From NCBI GenBank assembly GCA_905250075.1, contig CAJNOP010000009.1:663150-727149 (forward strand): DNA of 64,000 nt, written 5' to 3'. A program made the position numbers and the translations under genes. The DNA is from Rotaria sp. Silwood1. Its lineage: Eukaryota; Rotifera; Eurotatoria; Philodinida; Philodinidae. Under the pieces are notes generated by a model that saw only the letters and a program-made list of their open reading frames with translations, was not told where the DNA came from and did no database searches. Below, one piece after another: positions 12,741 to 24,602 of this stretch. Positions within the stretch are counted from its first letter, which is position 1. Each line of letters begins with the position of its first letter.

Positions 12741-15700
12741 TTAACTATCCCAAGTTAATTTTGTCGCGTGAAATGAACGTTGTAATGATGTTTTCGTAAA
12801 ACCAAGATAATCAAGTTCTGCTAATCCATGAATAAAACGTGCTCTAGAAAATTGAAAAATAAAAACTGCTTATTTTTCTATGATAAAATTTTTATAATTC
12901 TTACAATATTGATTTATCTTTATCATTCACAATTATTTCTTGCTCTTCTAATAATACTGCAAATGACTAGATGAAAAAAAAAATACATATTATTTTTAAT
13001 TATTTCAATAAATCTTACATCAAACCAATCACTAAGTGGAATTTTAGTACCAGATTCAGAATAAATACGATAAAGTAAAGCTAAATCAGGTGTTTGTTCT
13101 CGTTTCCAATGTAGAATATCTGTTAATTCTCGAATAAATATCCCACGCGTCATAGGTATTAATCTTTCATGTAAAAGATTATCATTAATTTTAGTTGAGC
13201 TATTTATTATTGGTGATATAAATGTTTCACAAATTTGTTTAAGCCATAGAAAAACTTGTTCACGATATCGATTTAATTTTCTATCACCAACTGAACGTAA
13301 TGTATTACTTAATGATTGTGTATCATCAACAATTGATTGTTGTTGTTCAATAAAAATCTTTTTAGCTAATTGACTATATTTCATACATAGAGAATTTTCA
13401 TTACATTTATGTTCAATAAATGAATTAAGACATGTATCAAGTTGATGAAGTGTTGATGAATTTATTGATAATGTTAATTCATTAAAAAAAAACGTATTCG
13501 ATAGATAAAATGCATAAAATGATGAACGATAACGACCAAGTGGATAATTTGGTAATTGATTACATGAAACATATATAGCATTGAATAGACAAATATTAAG
13601 TTGATTAGTTTGTTGAGAATTTGTTTCAGAAAATGCAATAAACTAAAATAAATATTTATTTGGTTTCAATAGTATTTTGACTTAAGATTTCGCCCAAAAA
13701 GAAGTCTATTTGTCAGTAGAATACCTTGAAAATTTTAGCTAAAAGAAGTTTCCTTTCCAAGATATTGAAGTTCCAAAAAACAGAAAATTCTCGTATTTTT
13801 CGTTGAATATGAGTGATTTTTGAGACTTCAATACCTTGGAAAAAGAAATATTTTTTTAAGCTGAAGTTTTCAGAACATTTTTCTAACAAATAGATTTGTC
13901 TATGGAGAAAGTACCCTCATTCGATTTATTGGGTATATACCGTGCTTGAAACTTGAATTTTAGTAAAATGCCTATAACTCTGAATAGAAGGTCTAAGGAG
14001 ACTTCTTTTTTTTAGGTTTTCTATATTTCACTGAATTCTACTTTATGCACAGAGTCCGAATTCAAAAGTAATTGGTCAGTTGAAAAGTGTTCCCTTGCAA
14101 ACGTGATTTTTAACTTATTCAAAAATCTCACTTTCTTTTTATTAGGAAAGAAACATAAAAAAATTTAGATCTAAAAACTAAGAACTGACGTTCAGAGAAT
14201 ACATTCTATTCCGCGATGTTGAGCATTGCGGAATCAGTTCCGCTCCCGGAACCAGTTCCATCAAATTCCGGGAACTCGATTATCATTCAGTATAACAGAT
14301 CTACTCGTTATTGGCCGAGTTCCATCAAATTCCCGGAATTCCCGGCAATTTCGGGATCGCACGGAATTCTGTGCAATCCCTTGTAACTCAGTCTCGACTC
14401 AATTCCTGGAATTCCGTACCGGAATTACTTCCCACCCTCAGCCTCACGCATACTGTTGTGACTGAAGATTATTCTCTCGGATAAGTAAGTAATTCCGGTA
14501 CGGAATTCCGGGAATTGACTGGAGAGGGAATTGGACGGAATTCCTGTGAATTTCGTCCGATTTCGGGAATTGCTTCGAATTCCAGAATCGGTTGGGATTT
14601 CATCTCCACTCAATTTCCGGAATTCCGTACAATTCCGGAATTGGCTGGAATTCCGTTCGCTTCCTGAATTGCTGGGAATTCGATGTAACTCGGTCTGGAC
14701 TAAGTTCTGGGAATTCCAGGAATTGACGAAACTCGGTTAGTGGCTAGTAGGTCTGTTATTGTGAATGACGATCGAGTTCTCGGAATTGGATGGAAGTGAT
14801 TCCGGGTGCGGAACTGATTCTGCAATGTTCAACATTATGGAATAGGATGACTGCTCTTCCGAAAAACCTTGTTTACAATTTTTCCATCGAGCATGTTTCT
14901 TATGTTTCAGATGCTCTATTAATGGCAAGAACTTTATCCAAATTCTTTGTAACTTTAATCAATCATAAAATAAAGGAACATTTGACACTCCCGTTAGTTT
15001 AATAAATTCTACTAACTTTAAGAGCATGTTCAAGCCATGCTAATGAAAATGTTTCAAAATAACCATTATCAATAAAATGAAGTTGTTCAGCTGTTATTGT
15101 AAATTGTTGACGATTATCATTTTCTGAAAGAAATAACTAAGATAAAATGATAAAGATTATTTCTTTTTTTTTGTTTAATATTATTTTCAAGAATAAATAA
15201 CTAAGCATACTGATTTAATAATATATTCATAATATTTTCTTGCACTAGAATCGTATATTGTATCAATAGATAATTTCGATGCAATACGACTTGATGCAAG
15301 TCGTTGTAATGAATGATCACCACCTGATAAACCAAGTACAAATGATATTGAAATTGATTTTATTTGTAAACTAAATTGAATAGAAATGTTTAGTTTTTGT
15401 TTTTTTTTAACTTTATTTATCATACCTAAGTAAAGTAATAAAATTTTCAAATATTGATATATTAATTGATTCGAATTCTGGTATAATAAAAATCAATGAA
15501 CGTTTTTCATTTTCTTTTAACTAAAATCAATAAATATAATTTGATTTCGATGTAAAATAAAAATTTGAACCTGATTATAATTTGTAATAAATTTACTTAA
15601 TTGAAAATAAATATTTTTATTTTCATTCTCTTTTTCTGGATAAAACTAAATAGAATAATTATTTTATTATTTTATTTTTAAAAATCAATATAAATTTTAC

Positions 15701-16176
15701 TTTATTTAATTCAATATTTGTTATTTTAAGCATATTATGAATTGATGAATATTGTTCAATATTTTGTAATTTAACAACAATTGAATTAAATTTTGAAGAT
15801 AATTGTTCATGAAGTTCTTCAAATAAATGTGTATGTTCAGATATATTTGAATCTAAATTTTTACAACACAAAAAAAATAATAATATTCTTTTTTCTTTTC
15901 ATTGATTTCTAAAGATTGAATTTGATATTTACCCATACATAAAGCCATTATTGGAATATGTTCAAAACATCGATTTGTTATACGACGAAATTTCTCATTC
16001 TTTTTTACAATCTCAAAAACACTTGTTACAAGACGAGCATGTAATTGAGATTTAACTTCAGTAAATATATTTGTTATATAATCTATACGATTCATATCAA
16101 TTTTTTCATGAGATTTTTTATTTGTTTGTTTTTGAGTTGTTCGTGTTACAGAATGTACTTCGACAATTGTATCCAT
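12741..16176 (-). CDS. ORC3: Origin recognition complex subunit 3
   Basis: Nine exons join in phase to 544 aa: 16176-15933, 15852-15701, 15645-15571, 15520-15426, 15370-15211, 15136-15017, 13642-13019, 12966-12905 and 12843-12741. ORC3 is part of the six-subunit complex that binds origins and loads MCM helicase. Support comes from several ORC3-like blocks: SLIFIIPEFESI (the degenerate AAA+-like core), LPNYPLGRYRSSFYAFYL, the helical segment HWKREQTPDLALLYRIYSES followed by SDWFD, and the winged-helix tail RFIHGLAELDYLGFTKT...KLTW near the stop. The protein is shorter than vertebrate ORC3 (about 711 aa), mainly in linkers. Eight introns are 50-80 bp except the sixth (1374 bp), which carries inverted repeats. 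The start at 16176 is the first ATG compatible with the frame. An unrelated-looking frame 16358-16230 may be a 5' leader. Confidence 0.9.
13698..13898. repeat. Inverted repeat in ORC3 intron 6
   Basis: About 85 bp arms (13698-13780 and 13815-13898) are imperfect reverse complements, for example ccaagatattgaagttcc against gacttcaataccttgg. It forms a compact hairpin element within the only large ORC3 intron. Confidence 0.6.
14212..14838. repeat. Foldback element packed with GGAATTCC-like palindromes
   Basis: Ends are inverted. The left side reads gttgagcattgcggaatcag and the complement of the right side gttgaacattgcagaatcag, each followed by ttccgc...cccggaa. The interior consists of many diverged copies of GGAATTCC/CCGGAATT words and has a palindromic centre near 14465. 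It is much richer in G+C than its surroundings. No coding capacity: long open frames here are by-products of the repeat. It lies wholly in ORC3 intron 6. Confidence 0.75.
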
Positions 16177-17289
16177 CTATAGATATTAATCTGTGAAAAA
16201 AATATATGAACAAAAGAATAAGTTAATATTAATATACATTCAATTCTTTCTTTGTTCATTTCGTGTGACGATTCATATTCATTTAGAAGAACATCATAGT
16301 TCAGAAAAAAAGAAACCAACAGAGGGCAGTTGATATCAATTGATTTTGATGTCATCATGTTTTGTTATTCTAATCTCTATTACAAGAGAATATTTTCAAA
16401 TGATCACTGGCTTTTTTTTTCATGAAAACTATTGGATTATCGGTTATCAGCCACAGTGAATTCCAAATATGCTCATAAGAAATTCTTTAAGTTCAATAAC
16501 GGCTCATTATAATATACTATCTTTCTGGAGAATGAAGTAAAATGAGGAAGAATAAATGTGTCTCAAGATAGACAAAATGAAAAAAAATACATCGTATTTC
16601 ATATTTTAATCCCGTAGAGATTGCGCTATTTGCTAAGGTTTTCGTTCGATCTGTCAGAATCATAGAGATTATCGAATTTTCTAGAAAACAGTAACTTTTC
16701 TGTTTAAAACATTCACATTTTGACGAAGTCAAAATATTATGAAAAGAATATTCACTGTCAGATAACTAAAATCATAGCGATAGAAACTTCAAAAGAAGAA
16801 AAAATTATATGGATAATGGGAGATTTTTAAAGTAATTATTATTTGTTTTTGTGCAAGACTTCATGCTTAATTAGGAAAGTTAGCTGAATATTGTCATTTA
16901 TACTCATATGTAATATTCCTTGTTCTTGAATACGTTGTGAGTTTATTTTTTGGACTTCTCTGAGTTATTTGTCTATAGTGTTAAGGAATTTTCGTGTTGC
17001 TAATTTTATCTTTCAACATTGCTATCAATTCTACATTATGGCTAATGGCCGTAGACTTCTTTGATACGTTTCTTTTTTAAGCAATGTACCAATTAAATTA
17101 ATAGATACATAGATACATTTATTTTAAACTTTTGATATTTTCATATAAAACATAAAAATTAAACAAGTAGAGCACCATTGTCATCCGACAAATCATTACA
17201 TAAGATTCGAATTCAATCGATAAACCATCAAATAACTGATATTAGATTTACACGAGCATCGAGACAACTAGCAATACTTATTGATGTAT
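16177..17289. other. Intergenic, no supported gene
   Basis: Contains the possible ORC3 leader frame (16358-16230) and the upstream region of ORC3. No other signal is visible. Confidence 0.4.
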
Positions 17290-17736
17290 CAATCTTGATA
17301 ATTAAAGCTAATTGAGTTCAACTACAACTGGCAATTGATATGAGAAACTTTAATGAACCAACTAATATATATATAAACTATCTTTACGTGATAAAAAGAA
17401 CCAATCAACACCAGCACCACCGACAAGGAACAATATAATAAAAGTAGAATATTTTGCTAGTTGTCTATAAGAACATTGTTGATTATTGTACTATGTTAAC
17501 CAACCTGTTCTACATTCGCATATGTTGTTATTACACCAACTATTCATCTGGCAATCGTTATCGGATGTACATAATAATTTGACGATTTGCAAACCAAATT
17601 TATTTGTGGTATTATCGTATTCAACAATGATATTTTGATTATTAAAAACAGATGTTCCTTGAATATCAATACAAATACCGATTAATAATATGATGTTTAT
17701 GGTAAAAATAATTTGTATTTCCATAAAAAATAACAA
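17290..17736 (-). pseudogene. Secreted/membrane Cys-rich protein with TM2-like segment, broken
   Basis: The frame opens with MLFFMEIQ and a strong hydrophobic signal peptide (to about residue 25). A small Cys-rich module follows: LLCTSDNDCQMNSWCNNNICECRTGW. The same frame then meets TAG (17491-17493) but continues as a plausible sequence, QQCSYRQLAKYSTFIILFLVGGAGVDWFFLSRKD. That segment resembles the first helix and turn of a TM2 domain. A second break follows within a TATATATA run, where shifting frame gives LYILVGSLKFLIS, the expected second helix. Signal peptide plus Cys module plus TM2 is a plausible whole protein, so this is read as a gene with one nonsense and one frameshift lesion. A 40 bp intron cannot remove the TAG in phase. 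The family name is tentative. Confidence 0.5.
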
Positions 17737-19846
17737 ATGAAGTTTTTCTAATTAATTAATATAATTATTATTCCAATTCTCAATATATAGATATATATAT
17801 ATTACACTTCAAACATATTTTTGAATCTTTACAAGAGAAAAAATATGATATTTGTGGATCTTTTTTTCGTTTCATGTATCTATAGAAAGAAGTCATCCAA
17901 TACTCGTTTTTTTTGTCTCTTAAATATATCTAGTAATAAGGTGCTTAAAATACCAGAAGATATATATATAAGGTTCCTGACATAGAATTATCATAAATAT
18001 TGAAGATATAACCGAGATAGCAACTGTACATATATCAGGACGACTTGCCACAATAATAGGCACTAGGTTTTATGTGTCTGTTATTTTCTGACATTTTTCA
18101 TATGTCTTTAGTCGAAAACATACCATCGATCTAGATACTTTCACATAGAAATTCCCTTATCTCTAGATAATATTTACTTGTACATTGTATGATAAGAAAC
18201 AGAAAATATTTTTTATTCTAACACAATATCTCGCATGTGTGTTCATCTTTGTCTTTTCTGTTTTGATAAAGAAAAAATAATAACAATCAAGGTACATGAC
18301 ATCGTATGAAGTCGTTGTTATTTTCAATCTAAACTTGTAAATTTTCATTATTATTATATAAAAGGCAGATGTATACATGAATGTTAATAGTTATTTACAA
18401 ATTTTTGAAAAACAGAACAAGTTTCTTGAGCCTATACGGTGTAGCTAATAGTACAAGATCGAGAAAAACGCGTATGTGAACGTAAAGTCGCTCTACTAGT
18501 AATATCCCTAAATGTCGCCTCTTTACATTGGCAGACACGTAGAATTATGCGAAATGCTGGTCATCTTAAGAGTACAGACAGGACAAACACTTGTCTATTG
18601 ACATAAGTGTCATATGTCGTGGACAAATATGTAGAAGGATAGCACGTAAACATCCATAAGGATAAAAATCAAGCATAAGCTCACATGTTTTACTTCAAAA
18701 TTTTAAAACTTATGTTTTTCGTGCAACTATTTATGACTTCTACCTCTTAGATCGTACGATTGCCTGATATATAGTTGTCAAAATTACAATTATTTAAGAT
18801 AGCTTGCATGTTTATGCATAATATAAAAAGACTTCAAAAGTATTTGGCAAGTAAATTCGAATTTTGCAAAAATATACGTGTTGTAAGCTGTGTCGTTTGA
18901 TTAGAAAATCAGAAGATCTTAGCCAAAATTTCATCTCATATGACACTTCAATACAGATGATGAGATAGATACAAACCTAAAATAACATTTGTTTAATTGA
19001 AGTTTTCAAAATAAAAACAACCATTAATATAAAAAAAAATGATATCAAACTCTTAAAATATTGTATAGAAGTTGCGATAAATTTCATTTTGAATCTTCAA
19101 AAATATCTTAATCGAATGCAAAAGAGAATATAGTTTATAGGATATTGACAAAAGAAACTATCTAATATGAATCTAATCGACATCTTTCTTGCCTACTTCA
19201 ATTGTTTTATTTTCGAATATAGAATAAAACTTCAAAACGAATCTCGCATGTGAAAATTTATATGTTCTCTTCTCAAATTAGTTATATTTATCCATTTTAC
19301 CTATTGGATGTCCATGTTGACCTACCTTGTATCTATTTGCTTCTCAAGAAGCCCCTCGTAAACTTTTTGAACCGTTCTCTTTTCTAATCGTTAGTTAATT
19401 GTCGATATCTAAAATTCTTATCAAATCTTACAGGTTAGTTTCCAAGGTGAAAACTGAAAATATGGGCTGAATCAGATTTTCATAACAACTATGCAGTCAC
19501 TTTGTGATGGTAGTCACGAATGATTGAAGATTCACATATCAGCAGGTTAGTACTATATATACAACAGTTTACGACATCTGTTGATATTTTTGTTAGTAAA
19601 AAACAAAATATACTACGATAACCTCAAATACAGATACTCAGTCAAGGATAAAGTTAGAAATAAGAATGGTGTCTCACAAGCATCAATCATTTAATCTTAT
19701 AGGAGGGACTTGTTAATAACTTCTTTATATCTGAACAATGAAAAACAATCACGCTTGTTTACTATTAACAAATAAGACAAAAAAAGAAAGGTATGAGTTT
19801 GTTCAGGTTGATTTGCTACAATAACGGTGTGAATGTTCGAAAATTT
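17737..19846. other. Intergenic, no gene seen
   Basis: AT-rich sequence without coding or repeat structure that I can support. Confidence 0.4.
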
Positions 19847-20722
19847 TCATTTTGTATCAGGAAATCTTTCGAACAAATCTCGAAGTTTGTCTAATGGTGC
19901 AGCCAGAAGACCTGCAACAGTTTCAAAAGGTGGTTTATTCGGTGCATTTGGATGTGCTCTATAAATAAATCGAAGATAATAAAAAAAATCAGACAAAAAA
20001 AAAAAGAGTAAAATACCGAGTTGGAGCAAACATTTTGGTTCGTTGAAATGATCGAGCAAGTGAAGCACTTTCTTCACGTGATATAGCTTTTTCGAATTTA
20101 GGAATATCTTCTTCTTCTTCACTAATTTTTTTTTTATAAAAATATTAAAACTGAAAAAAGAAAGACCAATGTTTAAGAATCATACCCTTTAATATGTTCA
20201 GTCAAATGTTGCATCAGTTTATCAAATGTTGAACGATAATGTGAATCCGTTACGGATGATGTTTCGAGTAAATGTAAAAGATTTTTAACCTAGTTTTACA
20301 TAAAGAAAAAACAAAGAAGTATTAAAAAAAAAGAATTTAAATCGAGATACTTCTTGATGTTGAGCTCGATCGTGATCAGCCATTCGTTTTCCTTCAGCAC
20401 CTAACTTTTTTTCAAAAGCTGGATAAACAACAAGTTCTTCGCCGACACTATGTCGAGCCAATTCCCATCGAAATTCATTAGCCCAACGTTGCTGTTGATC
20501 GATATTACCTTCTGCTGAAATATATTTCTGAGATTTAAGAAATATTTTTTCAATCATGATTCAATTCGATTCATAACAAACTTGATAAGCTGCATTTATT
20601 TCTTGATGATCAGTTTTGAGTGCAGCTAAAATCGATGAACTTGAATCCATTCGAATAGAGTTGCAAAGAATACGATATGATAATTGTGGTAAAATACGAG
20701 TGGAGCGCAAGACAGACTGCAT
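19847..20722 (-). CDS. Hemerythrin HHE-domain protein, probably mitochondrial
   Basis: Five exons (20722-20582, 20527-20351, 20289-20186, 20121-20017, 19958-19847) join in phase to 212 aa, with introns of 54-64 bp. The N-terminus MQSVLRSTRILPQLSYRILC is basic, hydroxylated and non-acidic, like a mitochondrial presequence. The body is an HHE four-helix bundle. Candidate di-iron ligands are KTDHQEI, ARHSVGEELVVYP (H...E), MADHDRAQHQEV (H...H), and LMQHLTEHIKGEEEED (H...HxxxE). The tail RAHPNAPNKPPFE...LDKLRDLFERFPD is typical of fungal and bacterial stand-alone HHE proteins, which bind a di-iron site for O2/NO sensing or iron handling. The gene is intact and has host-type introns. Transfer from a fungus or bacterium followed by intron gain is my inference. 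Confidence 0.85.
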
Positions 20723-22762
20723 TTTTTCTTTACTAATAATAACAATACAAAGCAGCTGAAATACTTTTTTCTCTTCCTTTCACTCGTTATTGCCACTGAG
20801 GCCAATGCGGACGAAATAAGACTGCACTCACTACAGCACGTGAAATGTAACTTTACACACGTGAAAAATCCCCATATTACTAGATGATCACTTTGTTGTC
20901 TGATAAATCAAAATAATTATATAACATTATAAAAAGTACGTCATATTTCAGAAAAACAATATCAAGACTAATAATCTTTTTTTTTTAATATTAAACCAAT
21001 AGAAAACATGTAATTGTATTTATTCTTACAATAAAATCATATGGTAGCCACAAACCGATTGTATATTTTCTGACAATGGAAACTTGGATTGTGCAAAAAA
21101 AATGTTTTTTTACACACATTATCAAATTAATAACAAGTTTTTCATTTTGTTTTCGATTCGTTAATGATATTATCAATATGAAAAAGTTCTAGAAATAATT
21201 ATCAAATTGCTTAATACTTTAATAGAATAATTTATTATTCTCTTTGTTGTGTACTTGCATTTTCGTAATCAACAATTATATATTTTAGTTCGAAAAATAG
21301 TAATTTATGATTGCGACAAATTGCTCTGCTTGAATTGTTCTTCATCAACATGAATAGATTTAACTTTCCTTTAACACATTGATCACATAAAGGGTCACAT
21401 CCTTACATGAAAGCACGAAAAATCATTTAGATTTCGATTTTACATATTTTATCTATTCTAAAATAGACATTGTTTTCAAATTGATACGATGTGAGTGCAG
21501 AGAAGTTCAACACTCACATCATTGACACTGATATCCTTGTACTTTTTGTGCGAAGAAATAGCTTACAACAACGAAACATCACATTATTATGTAATGATAA
21601 AAATTAAAATATATTAAACAATCAATTATACAATTAAGAAAGAAAATGAAGTTTCTCTAAGAGTATGAGATTCATCTATGGCCGAAATTCTACGTCAAAA
21701 CTTCGTCTCTTGATTTTTTGGCAAGTACATGAGAAACGATAAAGATAGAGACCTCGATCTTTTCAAGTCTATCAAGAACTCTTTTGAACTTTTGTGATTT
21801 TTTAAAACTTTTTTGGGACTTTCGAGTTTTTCTTTCATTCAACAATACTAAACTAAGCTAACATTGCACTTTGTTTTCTCTAACATTGGTCGTCGAAATC
21901 TCTATGCATCTTGGATCTATATGATTGCCATATGAACGAACATTGAATGTGAGCTGTACATATTTACTCGTACTCAAGGCCTGCATCGAAGCTTTACACG
22001 AACAGATATACCATTCAAGAGAACTATGACAGTCATTCAAAATTGACAGTTTGAGTCTGGAGTTGTCCAGAAACTGCTATCATAATCTAATCTCAATCTT
22101 GTTCTTTTGTTAAGAAAGTCTGAAAATATCTTTCGGGATTCTAAATCTGAAGAATTCTTCTTCAAATCCTAGTAATGACTGTTTGCAGAATATTTCATGA
22201 TAAAATAGGATTCTTTTCAGAATTATTTCAAGTATCATTTCAAATCTTTTTATCAATTAAGAATGAACGATTCTATCAGAACTCAATCTCAATCCTATTC
22301 AGAAGTTACAGCTAGCTCAGAACAGAATTCTACAACCAAAAGAAATCAAGACTTGTGAGAATCTTAAATTAGTGGATTTTGTAGCGTTTCCTACCTGTCA
22401 TTGTTATGAGAACCTTTTCTAAACTTTTTCAAAAACAAGCGTTTCGGATTCTAACCAGAAAACATCAAACACATTCAGAATCTTGATGAGATAATACTAG
22501 GATTGAATTAAGGCTTTTACAAGTTTTCATTAAGAGTCTGTCCGAGGCTTGACCTTGATGATCCTTTCAAGATGTGTGACTGGTTTGGTTCTGCGTCTCA
22601 ATCAAAATTGATGAAATGATTCTATCAAGTTTTTCAAAATTCCAAGTTTCTATAAGTTTCACTGCCACTGGTAAGTAGGATGTGGATGTGGATTTGAATC
22701 TTTTCATCACTCCGATCAAAACACCTGCACCCAATCACACCTACACCACCCAAACCCATAGT
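20723..22762. other. Intergenic, no gene seen
   Basis: No supported genes. From about 21700 to 22640 there are loosely repeated words (aatcttg, gaattctt, tctcaatc) suggesting old degraded repeat DNA. Confidence 0.35.
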
Positions 22763-22802
22763 CACACCCACACCCACACCCCACCCACACCCACACCCAC
22801 AC
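22763..22802 (-). repeat. Interstitial telomere-type repeat (TGTGGG)n
   Basis: The plus strand shows about six to seven units of CACACC/CCCACA. On the minus strand this is a run of TGTGGG with one irregular unit. TGTGGG is the repeat reported at bdelloid rotifer telomeres (established knowledge). A flanking C-rich, interrupted tract extends back to about 22720. No unit array longer than this occurs in the window. Confidence 0.7.
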
Positions 22803-23005
22803 GCATCTTCTGTAAACTTCAACCAAATAAAATTCAGTTCAATCTTTTATGACTTAACTCAGTTTACAATCGTACAGCGATAGTTATTTGGCTATGTTTT
22901 CATTAGTTTCGTTGCATCTTGAACATACAGTAAAAATAGAAGCTTTTCTCCCATTATGGAAAGAAGAAATAATGTGTTTTATTTTTGTTTATCACGTATA
23001 ACTGT

Positions 23006-23672
23006 TTACCAAAATGGTAAAGTGAAATCATGATAGAAAGGTTTCTGCCTTTGGTTCTGTTCATCATAAATTAACATCGTTTGTAACTGTTGCTGTTTAG
23101 TGAGCTTTTCTTGAAGGAATTTTCCATGAACTTTAGTTGGAACATTGTATCAAGTTGTTGTTTTGCATACTAGTCCTTTGCTTCATTGTTACGATTATTA
23201 CAATCACAATGAAAACATATCATATGAAAGATTTTCTATTGCTCAAAACTGAAACAATTGAATAGTTTGAAATTCCAGAGAGAATCACAAAGAAGAAAGG
23301 ATGACGGCAAAGAAACAAGAGGTTCACTTTAAATGAAGAGAAAAGAAAAACAAATATATAAGTTAAGCCGTTCAGTAACTTGAATAGTTTCCTTTGTATA
23401 AAGAAAATAATTTTCGAAAGTTTTCCCAAAAGCTAATAGATTTTGCATTCTGGTATTGTCATATTTGTTTTTGAACAGTTGTCATGTGAAGAATACTAAT
23501 GATATAATCAAATACTTTTCTTTTTGTTTGTCCTTTTAGATAATCAATCACGTTTTAAATGTATTCGATCGTTTATCTGATGAGTTCATGGAGAAGACTT
23601 TCTTTTCATTAACAAACTTTCCATTGATTACTTCAAACAATTCGACTTCTCGATTCATCAACCTTTGTTGAC
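23006..23672 (-). pseudogene. Possible decayed gene, family unknown
   Basis: Two short stretches have coding character. At 23672-23555, a frame gives NREVELFEVINGKFVNEKK and ends in TGA. At 23135-23006, another gives HGKFLQEKLTKQQQLQTML and ends PFW-stop. They cannot be joined cleanly with visible splice sites, and an in-frame TGA lies before the second. This could be a relic of one gene or chance. Confidence 0.25.
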
Positions 23673-24121
23673 CTAAAATTAAAAAAACTTACTGCCAGTC
23701 TCACTTATTTCTCATTGCTTTTGTAATCTTATGAGACCATGGTACTTTTGGGAACAGAAATGTCACCATGATTATTTTTTGTTTATACCGGTATTTTTCC
23801 TGTGGATATAATTTTAGAGAACGTAGTCTCAAATTAACCTTATTCCATTTGGTTGTAAGCGAATTTACGACAAGTTTAACCGTTTCTTTTAATACCCGAT
23901 GACATCACACACAATGCGATTATCGATTCATGAAAATATTCAACTTCTCATTGACTTGTAGAAGAGATTAAATTAAGTTTTATTTTTAATAATATTTTTT
24001 ATTTAGCCAATTCACCATTATGTCATGATGCGTAATATATGATCTAGGTTCGACTTTGAAGCACACATCACATCACATGACAGTATTGTTTAGTGTGCAT
24101 CACAAAAAAAACCTAATCGGC

Positions 24122-24463
24122 TTAGTGTGATTCATGTTTGTCTTCCAATGATTGTATTTTTTTCCATACCAAAAAACGAGTACTGTTATAACTATAACCA
24201 GCAATTAGAAGAAAGAGAATAACATCGCTGATAAATACTTTTGCTCGCCGAGTGGTAACCGTTCTGGTTTTTTTCATACAGATGACAGTAGAAAATTTTG
24301 TTTTATCAGCAGCAAGAAGCAAAAACTGTATTGTATCTGTTATGCAGAAAAGGATAAGAGCCTGAAGATAGAAGCATAATGTTATGTTGACTGAGAGAAT
24401 AAAGCAGACGCTGCTTTCGATACGTAAGAATAAATTCTGATTGTTCGAAGTAATCGTATGCAA
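24122..24463 (-). CDS. Small putative two-pass membrane protein
   Basis: A 113-codon frame with two hydrophobic segments (about residues 17-50 and 78-95) separated by a basic loop KKTRTVTTRRAK, ending EDKHESH-stop. A second frame overlapping its 5' part (24491-24306) also looks partly protein-like, so the true start or a splice is uncertain. It is divergent from the membrane gene at 24603. No family recognised. Confidence 0.3.
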   Translation of the reverse strand: MHTITSNNQNLFLRIESSVCFILSVNITLCFYLQALILFCITDTIQFLLLAADKTKFSTVICMKKTRTVTTRRAKVFISDVILFLLIAGYSYNSTRFLVWKKIQSLEDKHESH

Positions 24464-24602
24464 CGGCTTCTCTATTCATTTCTGTAGACAAACAGTCAGA
24501 AGCGTGGTCCTCCGATTAGAGTAATCACAGAACCGAGTCAACAAAGATATTTTCGACATACTATTAAACAACAATTAATAATTTTCTCGCAACTTGTGGT
24601 CA

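Noticed and set aside
14226-15002. Several overlapping frames on both strands with RNSRNSRQ-like sequence
   Set aside because: By-products of the GGAATTCC foldback, which has similar open frames on both strands by symmetry.
22634-22822. Gly/Val-rich 62-codon minus-strand frame
   Set aside because: It is a translation of the TGTGGG repeat tract.
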